64,000 bases of DNA from Desmodus rotundus. Lineage: Eukaryota; Chordata; Mammalia; Chiroptera; Phyllostomidae. The first letter of the stretch is position 1. Every line of letters starts with the position of its first letter. Where the stretch lies: assembly GCF_022682495.2 (NCBI RefSeq), contig NC_071390.1:154356583-154420582 (forward strand). The letters are read 5' to 3'. Below, piece by piece: positions 23,455-35,559 of the stretch. A model generated the notes under the pieces. It was not told the origin of the DNA and ran no database searches. It was given only the letters and a program-made list of their open reading frames with translations. The position numbers and the translations under genes are program-made.

Positions 23455-23600
23455 TCAGTCCATTTTGGCTGCCATCACAAACTACCATAGACCAAGAGGG
23501 TTATAAAACACCAGAAATTCATCTCACACAGTTCTGGAGCCTGGGAAGTCCAAGATCAGCAGCAAGCAGAAGTCAGATTCAAGTGGGGCCTAGGAAAAAA
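23455..23600 (-). mobile_element. MLT1-type LTR 3' fragment
   Basis: CCATTTTGGCTGCCATCACAAACTACCATAGACCAAG followed by AGAAATTCATCTCACACAGTTCTGGAGCCTGGGAAGTCC is the antisense of the terminal part of an MLT1 LTR. The upstream LTR portion is absent, replaced by unrelated purine-rich sequence. Confidence 0.75.
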
Positions 23601-23659
23601 GTAGGCAAGAGAGGCAGGAAAACTGAAAGGAATGAGATGGGAGAAAAAATCCTCTCATT

Positions 23660-23760
23660 TATTTTCTTTCATTTATTCAAAATATATTTATTATCTGTTT
23701 GGTGCTAGGAATCTCATTAGTCTTGGGCAAACACTGATGATTAAATAATATTTAAAAAAC
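23660..23760 (-). repeat. L2 fragment
   Basis: ATTTATTCAAAATATATTTATTATCTGTTTGGTGCTAGG then GGGCAAACACTGATGATTAAATA follows the antisense L2 pattern (normally ...TTATTGAGCACCTACTATGTGCC...GGCACTGGGGATACAG). Confidence 0.5.
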
Positions 23761-23764
23761 CAGT

Positions 23765-23995
23765 TAAACTTGTATAGTACTTTCTATGGGCCAAGTCCCA
23801 GAATAAATACTTTAAAAATATTAAATCATTTATCTCCATAACATCCTGTGAGAGCTATTGTTAAAGTTCTCATTTTATAAATGCAGAATCTGAGGAGTAA
23901 ACAGACTATGTGCAAATAGTCACCGAGCGTCAGGGCCTGGATTTGATCCAAGGCAGCCCTGCTCTGGAGCCCTTGCTGTTAATCACAGTATTGTA
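23765..23995 (-). repeat. MIR SINE
   Basis: Antisense MIR order: ATATTAAATCATTTATCTCCATAACATCCTG, TCATTTTATAAATGCAGAATCTGAGG, CAGGGCCTGGATTTGATCC, GCCCTGCTCTGGAGCCC and a TACTGACCC end. Confidence 0.8.
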
Positions 23996-24779
23996 CTGAC
24001 CCTTCTTGAGGATCTGTAGTCCATGAGCACTATAATGAGAGGGACATGAAGGAGAGGGACACTTAATAGACATTTGTTTGCATGGAGAGCATGGGAAGAT
24101 AAGGGAACAAACAGGAAAGGTTTCTCTCCCCGGGTTCCAGACTTGGGAAAGGATTTATTCCAGAGGAAGTGAGGTTTATGCCTGCTGATGGTTAAGTGGA
24201 GTTCAGTCAAGTGAGGGTAGGAGGAAGGAAGCCCCCCCACAAAATGAACCCTGTTAGAAAGACATTTGTTTTTTGCATTTACATTATATAAAGGAAATAG
24301 TATTTGCAACAGCTGCATCATTCTATATTATGGAATAAAAAAGTTTCCCTCCATATTTTACATGAGCTGCTAAAAGCTATCATGTGGATTTCAAAAGCCA
24401 TTGATACAGCTGGGATTTTAAATATAGTTGTGCTATAATAACAGATAATGCATTATATCTCTGCACCAAGCATGCAACTTGTAATGGTGTCTCAGGGTTT
24501 TTTTGTTTGTTTGTTTGTTTTTTAATTGAAGCAGTATCTCTGAAATGTGACCTGATTTTCAGAAGTATAAGTCAAGCATAAATCTGTGCCTGGGAAGACA
24601 CCCTATTATTGGCTTTAAGACTTTTTCTTTCCAACATAGTGAATGATGTTTATTAATCAGAACTTGCTGGATTTTGAATTGGGTTTGGGAGTAAAGTGAC
24701 TGAGGGAAAAAAATAACTCAGATTTTGTCTATAAAAATGAATAAATGATGGATGGTCTCTTTTTCTTCTTCTTAAAGGC
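23996..24779. other. Unassigned non-coding stretch
   Basis: No gene is seen. A short TTTG repeat occurs at 24499-24520. The minus frame at 23983-24321 (112 codons) has no recognisable domain and begins in the tail of the neighbouring MIR. Confidence 0.45.
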
Positions 24780-25050
24780 TTTACCTCCCTTCCTTTCCCT
24801 TTAATGTCTACCTGTTTCTGTAACGTGTCTGCTCTGCCATCGCCCCCTCCATAAAGCTGCCTTGATCTCTGTCTCTTTGCCTCTAGGTGGACCTGTAGCC
24901 TTTCTCCTCACTTGTACCCATGCCCTCATAATGGCTTTAGTATCACCAGTGCATCTTCCCTATAATTACACATAATTCTTAGTACAGCTTCCTGCATTTT
25001 TTCTAAACTGTGAGCCCCTGAGGGTAGGGATTGTATTATATTCAGTATAA
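24780..25050 (+). repeat. L2 3'-end fragment
   Basis: CCTCCATAAAGCTGCCTTGATCTCTG, then CCCTATAATTACACATAATTCTTAGTACAG, then TTCTAAACTGTGAGCCCCTGAGGGTAGGGATTG matches the L2 3' order, including the diagnostic CTGTGAGC...GAGGG-AGGGA phrase. Confidence 0.75.
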
Positions 25051-26219
25051 TGGATTTCATGACAGTCTGTCCTTACTAAAAGACTGGATCACCTGATACC
25101 ATTAAACTACTATCTAGTGGGAAATAATGCTATTTTAACTAAAAAATCAAATGCATGGCTCCCTAGAAATACAAAGATCATCACCAATATTCACCAATAT
25201 TTTGTCTTTTTCTAAAGCCATTTCATGGTCAGGGTCGGCCTTATGTATGCAGAATATAACTTTAATCTTCATGTATATTATCTGGAGCAGAAATTGGGGG
25301 AACCGTGTGGGAAAACAAAGATAAATCACAAACAAAATTTAAAAACTAGGCAAAATCTTTTCAAAGAATAAGGAAGGGAAGAAAACAGAGTCATTTGGGT
25401 AACTAACAAGTAAGATGTACTCATTTCATCTCACTATCATAAAGACATTGTGTGTAGAACTTGTTACCATTGTGCAGTGTAAACACTAAAGCCCAACAAT
25501 GTTGTAATGCATAGTAATACTAACTAGAGAGAACCACGCACTGATCTGGAATTTATTTTCCGACTTGTTTGTATGAGGTCATACAAGTTCCCTTTCTTCA
25601 TATAATATTTATTGGGAGCAAACTCCAGTGGCCTTAATGGTCTTTGAAAAAATATTTTCAATGACTGTCTATATCCCACTCATTTATCAATCCATTCACT
25701 CATCACTCACTTAATGAGCACTCAGTGTGCCAACCAGTGTGTATCCCAGGGATACACAGCCAAGTTCCTGTTGTCGTGCAACTTATTTCAAAGATAAAAT
25801 TTCTGCGGTCAGTCCTGTTGGTCAGTCCTATCCCAACAGTTATTTCCACTTCCTTCTCTCTATCTCCAGGAATTAAGGCTGGAAAAGACATACTTTCTAT
25901 ACTTCTCTTCCAGCTAGGGTTGGTGGGCAATGTAGCTCATTTTAGCCTGTGAGATTTAAGTAGAAGTCTCCTGTTGGATTTCTGGCAGATTTTTGCTTTT
26001 TTGATGAGAAGGACTGATATATATTGAGATTTTGACCATTTTTTCTGCCATAAAAGATGATGTCTGACATCTTTCAACTACAAGGATGCAAGCAACATTC
26101 TAAGACTGTCAGAACCCAAGTATGGAAAAATGTCTGGGATCCTTGTGGCATTGTTGTGAACTTAAGGCCATGTCAGACACTATTTATCAGTACACTTACC
26201 ACGTGAGAAAAACAAACTC
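25051..26219. other. Unassigned; possible LTR-type repeat at 25800-26170
   Basis: No gene is seen. The phrase GGCAATGTAGCTCATTTTAGCCTGTGAGATTTAAGTAGAAGTC, followed by GTGGCATTGTTGTGAACTTAAGG, recalls an old mammalian LTR-type repeat, but I cannot name it. Frames at 25703-25930 and 25725-25952 face each other over the same bases. Confidence 0.35.
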
Positions 26220-26470
26220 TTATTTGCTCCAGTCTACTTTGGTTACATTTCCTTTTGCTAGAGTCATAATACTACCTATTATTTAGCCAACTTGCTATTT
26301 TGGTGTCTTTTCATTTTTTCCAATTTTTAAAAATTATGCTAGAATGTCTAATAGTATAGGCAACATTTTAAGCCCACTAGTAATTATTTTGATAAGGTTA
26401 ATTTCTAGATATATAATTACTGGCTATAAGGACATGACTTTGGATGCCTTTTGGCCATATTTCTATCTTG
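26220..26470 (-). mobile_element. Old L1 3'-UTR-like fragment
   Basis: The run TTAGCCAACTTGCTATTTTGG, then TTTTTAAAAATTATGCTAGAATG, then GTTAATTTCTAGATATATAATTACTGGC is in the style of the antisense 3' UTR of old L1M elements. It is diverged and AT-rich. Confidence 0.35.
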
Positions 26471-28039
26471 ACAACCTGAGATATTTCATAATCTAAAATA
26501 TAGGAGAGCGTCAAATTGAAATGAATGGTACTTCTTAACTATACATTTTCAATTCATTATGTCCTTTAAATGATAGTAGAAATAGATTTGAGTTCTTAAA
26601 TACCTAGGTAATTTTTAACCCAGACAATGTGATGAGAATTTGTGTAAATTCCAGCCAATGATATGATATACTTATTTAAAAAACCTTGCAAGAAAGAAAA
26701 GAAATGCCAGTGAATGAAAATGTGTTCATCTGTCATCGACTCTTATTCCTTTTATTGAAAAATAATGGTTATCAAATAAGTCTAGCAAAACTCTGTGGAA
26801 TAAGTGCTCTACAATTTCTATCTCCAGCACATAAAATGTGTACATCCTACTAGCAGGTTGGAATGGTTGCTGTCTCTTAAACATGCTCTTCTGATTTTGA
26901 GCTATGGAGACTAGTCATTCATGTCCAGCTCACTTATGTAGAAGGGAAAACAAAAACTTTCCTTTGGGAACTGTTTTCTAGCACACTGAAAGTTACCTAG
27001 GTAGAAGTACAGATACTCTTAAAGGAGCTTAAATGACCTGTCTCCAATCAAGTACAGAAATTATGTTAAAGGAATACTTCTTCTTTAATGTATTTCTTTT
27101 CCAATACAGAGTCATTTTATGCCACTAAGTATTCCAAATTTTCCCCTCAACTATAAAGGAACATTTTCATCCTATGTTCTTTATGCTCATGTATATTCAG
27201 CTACTACCTGAGTTGAGTCCTGGGTATAGAAAACCGGGATGACCAGTTTACATATAACTTTGCAAGAAACAACAGAAGGAGCTGGTCAGTGTCTATAGTG
27301 ATGACTCACTAAAGCCCGGTCAAGTGTAAAATCAAGTTAGAAACATTCCAGTCCAGATACCAAAATGTATCGGGAGGTGAGATTTCTAGAAATTGTGTTT
27401 TCTTACCTTTAATCTTTTCTCAAAATATCATCACTGCCCTTCCTATTTATTATATGGTTTATAGTTGCTTTCTCTGAAGCAAGTGATTTTGGAAATACTG
27501 AGGTATGAAGATGAGTCCAACAGGATTTATTGTTTGTTGTTTCTGAGCTTACCTCTTTATTTTATAATTTACATAACAGCTTTTCCCCTTAAAAAAAGAC
27601 CTGTTCCCAGTCTGGATGCCAAAATTCATATTTATCTTTCTTCTGCCGCCTAATGCCAATGTAAAGGGATCTGAAGCACAGTGTGCCCTATCTGTATTTA
27701 CAGAGGTTCTTCTCATGCTAAATGTGGACCTCCACTTAATCTCACCAAAAAATAATTCTGTGTTTGAGCAGCCTGCTGTTAGTTTAATGTCAAGAGTTTC
27801 AGCAGTCATTGGCTGAATTCAGAGTATGGCTCATGCAGAATCTGATTTGACTTCAGAAAGATAGAAACCAGACACTGATGAAGCTGTTGAAGAAGCTGCA
27901 TGTGATGTTTTTGAAACACTGCTTTTATCTTTAATCTCAAAGATTGGGCATGGCCGCCTATATCAGGATTTTGGCTCAATGCCATCTTGATAATGCAACC
28001 AAAAGATTTTCTTAAGAAAAAAATTTTTCCTACTGTGTC
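26471..28039. other. Unassigned non-coding stretch, 1.6 kb
   Basis: No gene is supported. Opposed frames at 27549-27809 (minus) and 27616-27816 (plus) span one segment and neither has a recognisable family. 27820-28010 is moderately complex sequence that I could not assign to a repeat. Confidence 0.45.
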
Positions 28040-28690
28040 AGTTCATTTTTTTTAGATCCCTATCATAATTTAAGGCAACAACCTACAGTGATGGCTTTAA
28101 AGATTGTATAAAGTTGTAAATATATTTGGATGGTTGATGGGTTTTATGGTGCCATTTGCTGCATTTTATACATCCAATAGCTGGACAAATATTTAAACAT
28201 CATCTGCCTACATCATCAACTACATTAATGTGTGGTTGCCTCTCACATGCCCACCACCAGGGTCCTGGCCTGCAATCCAGGCATGTGTCTTGACTGGGAA
28301 TCGAACCAGCAACCCTTTGGTTCATAGGCAAACACTCAATCCACTGAGCCATACCAGCCAGGGCCAGAATTTATTTAGTAACTTCCCATTTTGATGAACA
28401 TGTGTGTTACTTCTAATTTTCCCTACTATACAAGAGTGGAATAAATATCCTTACATATAAATATTTTATCTTTATTTAAAATTTTAGATGAAATTATGGG
28501 TGTACACATTTAAAATTTCAATATATTTGTGACTTATCTGCCCTTCAATAATTTTTAAACAATTTAATATTTATCAGATTTGGAGATCATGTCTGTTTTA
28601 CAACATCTTTCTCGAGTGGATAGATGAATTATACTCAGATTATTATTAGTATGTTTTGCTATTCTGAAAGTTTATGAATGATAGTTTTAC
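28040..28690 (-). mobile_element. Old L1 3' region, split by a Ves SINE
   Basis: 28100-28220 and 28366-28560 appear to be antisense L1M-type sequence (AATTTATTTAGTAACTTCCCATTTTGATGAACATG, then AAGAGTGGAATAAATATCC and ATTATGGGTGTACACATTTAAAATTTC). The Ves SINE at 28221-28364 lies between them. The left part is weakly supported. Confidence 0.5.
28221..28364 (-). mobile_element. Ves-type tRNA-derived SINE, truncated
   Basis: On the minus strand it starts GCCCTGGCTGGTATGGCTCAGTGG (box A region) and includes GGTTCGATTCCCAGTCAAG (box B region), then the CATGCCTGGATTGCAGGCCAGG and GTGAGAGGCAACCACACATTAATG blocks. This is the chiropteran Ves SINE, derived from a tRNA gene and moved by L1. The CT-rich tail and poly(A) are missing, so it is 3'-truncated. 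No duplication is evident. Confidence 0.9.
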
Positions 28691-28710
28691 TGGTTTTGAT
28701 ATTTTTTAAT

Positions 28711-28820
28711 GGAAAAAGGGACTCATGGAATGAACAGTGTGGTGATTGTTGGGGGGAAGGGGGAATAAAGGGACCAAATGGTAATGGGAAAAAATACAAT
28801 AAAGATTAAATGAAAAAAAT
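28711..28820 (+). mobile_element. Bat-type L1 3' tail, severely 5'-truncated
   Basis: AAAAAGGGACTCATGGAATGAAC then GTGTGGTGATTG, a G-rich run, GGGACCAAATGGTAATGGG and AATACAATAAAGATTAAATG with an A-rich end. The same terminal module recurs at 46976-47113 and 53677-53755, which supports a shared retroposon 3' end. AATAAA sits just before the end. Attribution to L1 is from familiarity with bat repeats. Confidence 0.65.
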
Positions 28821-29089
28821 TGATGTCATTTTTCTCAACAGCTTTGTGTCATATTTTTGTGTACTCATTTTATTTTAGGAATTCACTTGAAATCATTCAA
28901 TATTGTTAAAATATTTCAGTGTTTAATATAAGATATGTTTGTGGATTTGGAGTTATTTTTTTTATTATTCAGGAATTCTATAAAATTTTTGGTGGAACCA
29001 GATGCAATTAACATTATAAACACACATTTTCCTTGATGCTGTTCTGCAAAGTCCTATATTTCTCAATAGTAAACAATTTACAGATGTTT

Positions 29090-30450
29090 CTTTCTAACCT
29101 TTTAAAAATTAATAAAATTTATTTTTCTAAAACTGTTATACAGGTTTGCAGAAAAGTTGTGCCCACCACCATCCCTGCAGTTTCTCTATTACTAATATTT
29201 GCATTAGTGTGATGTATTAGTAGTGTTATAACTGATGCATCAATATTGATACATTGTTGTCTGTGCTTCCTAGTTTACATTAGGCTTCGCTGTTTGTGTT
29301 GTACGTTCTATGGATTTTGGAAAATATATAATTTCACACGTCTACCATAACATTTTCATACAGAATGGTTTGCTGCCCTAAAAGTCCCCTGTGCTCCACT
29401 TGTACATCTCTCCTCCCTTCCCTCATTCCTTGCCTTAACTCCTGGACGCCACTGAAATTTTTACTCCTTGTTGTATTGACTTTTCTAGAGTGCCTTAGAG
29501 TTGGAATCCTAGTATGTAGCCTTTCAGTCTGGCCTCTTTTCCTCAGCCATGTGTATGTAAGGTTCTCCCATGTCTTTTTGTGGCTTGATAGCTTAGCTTT
29601 TCTTACTGCTGAATAATATTGCAAACCAGAGTTTGTTTATCCAGTCACCTATTAACCCTCTCGGTTGCTTCCGCACTTGAGAAATCATGAACAGAGTTGC
29701 TATGAACATGTGTATGCAGGGTTTTGTGCAGACATGCCTTTTCAACTCATTTGGATACAGTGCTGGGTCATATGGTAGGACCACGCTTAGCTGTGTAAGT
29801 AGCTGCCACACTGTCTTTCATAGCGGCTGTTACCATTTTGTTTCTCCACGATCAATGAAGGGTTCTTTGCCCATGTCCTCCATGTCCTTACCAACATTTG
29901 GTTTTGTCTGTGGTTTGGATTTTGGCCATTTTAATAGGTGTCTGGTGGTATTGGTATCAGGTTATTTTAATCTGCAATTTCCTAATGACGTATGCTGAGC
30001 ACATTTTCATTCACTTGTCACCTGAGTATCTTCTCTGGTGTAATGTCTGTGAAAATATTTTTACCAATTTTTGACTGTTTTTTTATTGTTGGACTTTGAG
30101 GGTTTTTTGTATCTTTTCAAAACCAGTCTTTATCAGACATGTGTTTTGAAAATATTTGCTATGGCTTGCCTTTTAATTCTTTTAACGGTGTCTTTCAGAG
30201 AGCAAACGTTTTTTTTGATTTTAATGAAGTTGAAATTTTCAAATTTTTCTTTCATGGACAGTCTTTTGGCATCAGATCTAAAAAAGCCATTGTCACAACC
30301 AAAGTCATCTAAATTTTCTATTTTATTTTTCAGGCATTTTATAGTTTTGTCTTTCACATTTAGCTCCATGATTCATTTTGAGTTGATTTTTACAAAAAGT
30401 GTAAGTACTGTGTTTATATTCGCTTTTTCACATGTAAATTTTTAGTTGTT
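29090..30450 (-). mobile_element. Old L1 3' end (3' UTR and ORF2 C-terminal region)
   Basis: The antisense reading follows an L1M element over about 1.3 kb: 3' UTR landmarks at 29150-29420 (GTTGTGCCCACCACCATCCC), then the ORF2 end. The minus frame at 29334-29624 starts with residues MQYYSAVRKAKLSSHKKTWE, the decayed ORF2 terminus, and the frame at 29593-29811 contains VVLPYDPALYPNELK. It continues to TTGAGTTGATTTTTACAAAAAG at 30380-30400. Stops and frameshifts show that it is dead. Confidence 0.85.
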
Positions 30451-30599
30451 TAAGCACCACAAATGTTTTGTGTTTATGCTTGAAACCCTCAAACATCCCT
30501 GTGTAATTGATACTAAGTTATACATGTGGCTATAGATGTAGGTATAGTTGTGAGTATTTTGCTACTTTTCAATAGTTTGTTTGAAAACCAATAAAGTGA

Positions 30600-30925
30600 T
30601 TTCAGTTTATTCTAAGAGTCTTCAAGTGAGGATGCAATCACTGGCAGGAACACTTCCATAATATCCAATTTTCATAGAGCTGGTGTGTTGTTTAGGGATA
30701 CACTGAAAACTATTCAAAAGTTGGTGCCTCATCTTCCTTATGAAATGATCTGTCGAAGGACTTCTAGTTTTCTTCTGTATCTTGGCTGTTGTGAGTAGTG
30801 CTGCAGTGAATGTAAGGTACACATGGCACCAAATAGACTACAGATGCATTATACAGTTGTACCGCTAAAATTTATATACTGTTATTAGCCAATGTTACCC
30901 GAATAAATTTAAGAAAAATGCTATC
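30600..30925. mobile_element. Two L1 3'-end pieces in opposite orientations
   Basis: 30735-30818 reads as antisense L1 ORF2 end (TCTTGGCTGTTGTGAGTAGTGCTGCAGTGAATG). 30835-30915 reads as a sense L1 3' end (TACAGTTGTACCGCTAAAATTTATATACTG, then AGCCAATGTTACCCGAATAAATTTAAG), the same terminal phrase as at 52725-52815. The opposed arrangement suggests two insertions or an inverted (twin-primed) one. Confidence 0.5.
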
Positions 30926-32069
30926 TAATATGTCTTCACACATACAATTTTTTTTAAAAGTTGGTGAAAAGTTATAGGTGTGCCTAGAGGAGAAGTTCTG
31001 CTTATTGTATCTTGCCTCCCTGCCCCTGTCCTCCTTGAAGCTTCTCATTTCCCACAAGCCTGTAATCTTCGTCTTTGGTGGCTTGCAGTGAACTTCGTTC
31101 TCTGATGCTGGAAGCAGGAAGTTTTTAGTTAACGCTCTAGCTCCTGCTCCATGCCCCTGGAGACTAGCTGTAGACTCAGTATTAATATATGCAGGAATAC
31201 ATCAAAGATATGTTTTTTCCATGTCCTCCTTTAACCTTAGAATAAATAAAATGGGAGTATTTCTCTTAGTTTGTAAGCTTTGATGTGACTTACAATGGAA
31301 TAAAAGACCTAAGAGTGCCAGTTCTTTAATGCTTCTCTTTAATGGTTCTGTGGTTTGATACCATGGTGACAAGCGTCGAGGAAATACTTAAAATTAATGA
31401 TGTTTTCAGTTGATTTGAAAAAGAAATGTATTTTTAATTCCTCTAGCATCTTGTTTAAATTATCATGTTTCATACATATTCCTTTTACAGCATAAATGAA
31501 ATAAACACAAATTTCAAGAATTATTTTAATTAATTTAACACCATGCTTATTTTTTGCCTAGTTTTACCAGGTTATTTTAACCCAAATTATAGAAACATTG
31601 AAAAAATAAAACATATGGCTTAAATATTATAAATACATCTTATAACCCTATGGTGTTTACAGAATTATGTTAGGAATTTGCTGAGCTGTTTCTTAGTATT
31701 TAAATATCTACTATTTCTTACTTATATATTTACTTATTTTTATTATTGGTCTTAACTGGGCTAGAGTTTTAAAGAATTTTTTTCATGGGAAAATCTAGCC
31801 ACTTGAAGTTATTCTGGTATTTCCTTTATAATTCAGTAAAGAAACTCTGTAGCTTCTTTGGGGCATTATTTGAAAAATCTCTCTTCTACTGCATTTATTG
31901 TAGGTTTCCATTTCATCTCACCTAGACTGTTTTTGATAGTAGCTTCGTGATATCCCTGACTTCAGCCTTTTCCTTCACTGTTTTGCCCCACACCGTACAC
32001 AGTATTTGATCTTTCACAAGCACGGCACAGCTCATAGTAGAGTAACTGTTCTGCATTCCAGTGTAGAAA
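30926..32069. other. Unassigned non-coding stretch
   Basis: No gene is seen. 31010-31170 is G+C-richer and complex but unrecognised. 31400-31780 is very AT-rich. 31900-32040 may be an L2 remnant (CTGACTTCAGCCTTTTCCTTCACTG), weakly supported. Confidence 0.4.
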
Positions 32070-32074
32070 CAGTG

Positions 32075-32265
32075 TGGGTTCAGAATAAGTACCACTTACT
32101 ATCTCTGTGATTTGGGGCACACTCTCTAATCTCTCTAAGGTCCAGTGTCCTTAGTTATAGAATGGACTATTATTAGCAAACTCATAAAAGTTGGGATTAT
32201 GATGAAGTGCATATAATTCTTGTTCACTTAATACTTTTCATCTGCCTAAAGAATAAATTCCCAAA
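32075..32265 (+). repeat. MIR SINE
   Basis: GTGTGGGTTCAGAATAAGTACCACTTACTATCTCTGTGATTTGGGGCACACTC then TCTCTCTAAGGTCCAGTGTCCTTAG and TAGAATGGACTATTATTAGC follows the MIR core order. Confidence 0.7.
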
Positions 32266-32539
32266 ACTTGGAATACGAAATGAATGAAAATGGGGCTCAG
32301 ACAACTCCGAACACTTAAATAACTCACCTTATGTGGCCAGCATTTTAGCCAAAGCCCATTCAGAGATCTCCTACCCTGTCCTTGGCTTCTCTATTCCTGG
32401 ACCTCCGCTTCTATTTATAATTCTGCTGTCTAGAATTTCTGTCCTGCCCACTCATTGAAGCCAACAGATTGACAGGTCCAAACTCCGAGTCTACGACATT
32501 GCCAAATCCAATCAAGTGCAGCCAGCCTAGTGTGACCTT

Positions 32540-32760
32540 TTTTCTTCCTGATATTTGTGGGGCACTGATTTTTCCTTTCTTATGACACTTAACAGTTACT
32601 GCTTTGAATGGTAGTCATTTGTGTACATATTTTCTAGAACATCGTGAGGTCCTCAACATCAAGGCCCATGTTATGCCTATGCATGCTTCTGGCCCTTAGA
32701 ACTGTGACGTGGACATGAGGAAAGTTTTCAATAACTTATGCTGAATTAAGGTATCGTTTA
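32540..32760 (+). repeat. L2 3'-end fragment
   Basis: TTCCTTTCTTATGACACTTAACAGTTAC, then TCATTTGTGTACATATTTTCTAG, then ACATCGTGAGGTCCTCAACATCAAGG and TGGCCCTTAGAACTGTGACGTGG is a diverged L2 3' end. Confidence 0.55.
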
Positions 32761-35329
32761 CTTTTGTAATACTCATAATTATCTTCAGGATTACCTCTCA
32801 TATGGATAATTTTTAACTCATTAAACCATTAAAATCTGGTATATTTGTATTCTTCCCATATTGGCCTGAGAGGACTTATTTGACCATTTCAACAATGCAG
32901 AGTGCGTACGTATCACTGAATATTTGTATTGCTATTATCCAGAAAATTAGCTCAGTTGTCTCATAGCAAAAAGGTGTCCCCCCAATGTGTCAGTTTCTGA
33001 CACATCTGAGGCATTTTTGATGAATACTTTATATTTTTAAAAAGTCCAGGTTATTTCTGACCCCAAACATCTGGGCCTATGTGGTTCTACTGTGTTGCTA
33101 CATGAGTATGTTTTTGTGTAGAACATGTTGAACAATGCCCAAAAGAATGCTTAACATCTCATTATACACCATGAGGCTAAGAAAAGCTTCTTAACTTGTC
33201 TAGTATTTTTCCATATTTTCTAGGCAAGTGTTACCTAAACCATTTCTGACAGGAAGATAACTCTTCTAGTCTTAATTACTCCAAGGGAAGTTGGTTTCAT
33301 AGCCTCCCTTATAAAATGAGGATCTTCACAAATGAATGTGGTAAATGACCCCTAGAGCCATCGCAGTGCCAGATGCAATGTGTCAGGGAGAAACTTGGAG
33401 TGAGTAAGATCAAGGAACAAATTCCCCCCTTGCCTGAGATTAGGTAAGCATGAAGCAGGTGTGTGGGCTCTTAATGATGCCTCACAGGAAAATTCTGCTT
33501 TGAGGTAGAGGATGAGGAGATAATGAACTGCGATGGAAGGGGAGAGGAAAAGAGAAGAGCATTTGAGAAAACTAAAGAAGAAATATTGAGAGTTAAATGG
33601 AAAAAAGCCATGTGGAAAGAAATACTCTATCTATGAGTAAATGAAATAGAAAGGGCGCAGAAGGGTGCCCAAATAGGAGGGTTTTCCAGATTGCATCTTT
33701 AAGAGATATTTGATATCTATTGATATGAAGCTTAAAAACTGTGACCTGTGAATTTATATTGTCTGGTCAATCTTGAAAATTTTTAAATCTATAAATACTA
33801 AACCTTTATGATGGCTTTCCTCAAAGGATTCCTCAAGCATTTCTCTACTTTCACTTTGGTTAATTTTTTAACAAATGAATTAAATATAAGGATTGCCTTG
33901 TATTCTGCTTTCTTGATACTCCTGGCTGTTTGAAAAAACAAACAAAGCTTTGATTCATTTAATAAGAAAACACTTGTTCATTGTTCCACCTCCCGAGACC
34001 CCCAGCAGATGGAAGGGTAATTAAAACCATCCGCTAGCATAGTTGTTCTTTTCCTTCTGGCCGCTTCAATTCTATTTTTATTTGTCTGCCTCTAAGTTTT
34101 CTTTAAGAACTTCATGAAGTTGTCCATGAAGGATAACTCAATGACCCTGAATGGAACTGAAGTTAGTGGGTTACGTTCGCTACATGCCCAAAGCAGAACA
34201 GGGAGCAGGGCTTTTAAAAATTCTTTTTATCTTGCCATTTAGGCCAGGTGTACAGAAAATAAATAAATATTTTCTAGTTTTTTAGAGAATTTGGATGGTG
34301 TGTATGAAAAAAATCTGGATAATCTACCTTTCCATTATGTTTTTAGAATAAACTAGTTTATTGAAATATAAAAGAAAACATTAGTTGTTGAATTGCTGTT
34401 AACTTCTATCTACTGAAAAAAACTCAGCGCAACATCCCCAGCCCCCTGTGCCCTAGGGTAAATAGTTTTGCTCCTGAGAAGTGTGGGTATGTTCCATGTC
34501 AGCATAATCATCAACTCTCCTTTTAACCTTGCTGAAATAACTCATTCCTCGTTTTTTAAAAAGTCACTTGTGTATGTATTTTCACACTGCAAGAATAAAA
34601 AGATATCTGATTTGTTAAATGATAATGTCTCAAAAATACTTAGGAGAGAACTACGTGCAACTTTTTAAGTAATAAATCACTTATCTGGTTTCAATCTTGC
34701 AGTATCTGATCTTGATCTGATCAGCACCGAATTTATTCAGGATGGTGTTTGGTGCTAGAAATATTGTCAAATCCTAGAGGTAAGATAACTGCTCTACCTG
34801 GGCTTACTTTGAGTGAAGTCTCCAAAGCAGTAAGAATAAAAGGAGAGGTCAGTAACTAAAGAAGTCAATGGTATTTGGCGTAAAATGAGTTAATGATGTT
34901 GGGTGTTTTGAATATTATGTTACTGCAGTACAGGAGAATGTATTTTCTATGTATTTTATCTCAGTCTCGGAGGTATGCTTACTATCCAGTCTACAAATAC
35001 TTGATGCTTTGGGTGATCATTCGTTTTGTAAATGACATATTCAAACCTTAATTTATTTTATTCCAATGACAAATTTTATCTTGCCATTAATTTCAATAAA
35101 ATATCAACAAGGTAAGAAAGTCATATAATTTTATATGCTAGGGAAAGCCAGTTAGCAAGAGCAGGAACAGTATTAAAATCTTGCTAAGTGCATGATTCTA
35201 GGCAGGAAAGTCAAAACAAAACAGGCATGTAAAAAATTATACAATCTATTTCATTAGTATACATGGAACTTTGAGACTTAAAAAAATTGTAATTTAGAAA
35301 GTAATATTTCTCATTTTATTTAATTTTCA
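32761..35329. other. Unassigned non-coding stretch, 2.6 kb
   Basis: No gene and no repeat that I can name with confidence. 33500-33620 is purine-rich. 33940-34200 is non-repetitive, complex sequence with no sustained frame. The plus frame at 34468-34668 has no known family. Confidence 0.45.
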
Positions 35330-35559
35330 TTTTTATTTTTATTGTTCTTACTAGAGCATGCATTCAGAATAGTCTCTAAAGCAAAATTGTATACATGATG
35401 TCACCGTTGTAAAGCCAGGACCTACAGAACCGCATCTGGGACAGAACATGGACCTTGGCCCTCTCCATCCCTGTCTGTGCTTCAGTCTCCGATGAATTTC
35501 TGTGTTGACTTTGTTACTTATTTATCGGCTAATTTTCTTGCTTTTTCTTTAGAGTTTTA

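Noticed and set aside
30071..30445. 124-codon plus-strand hydrophobic frame
   Set aside because: It is antisense to the decayed L1 ORF2 at 29090-30450.
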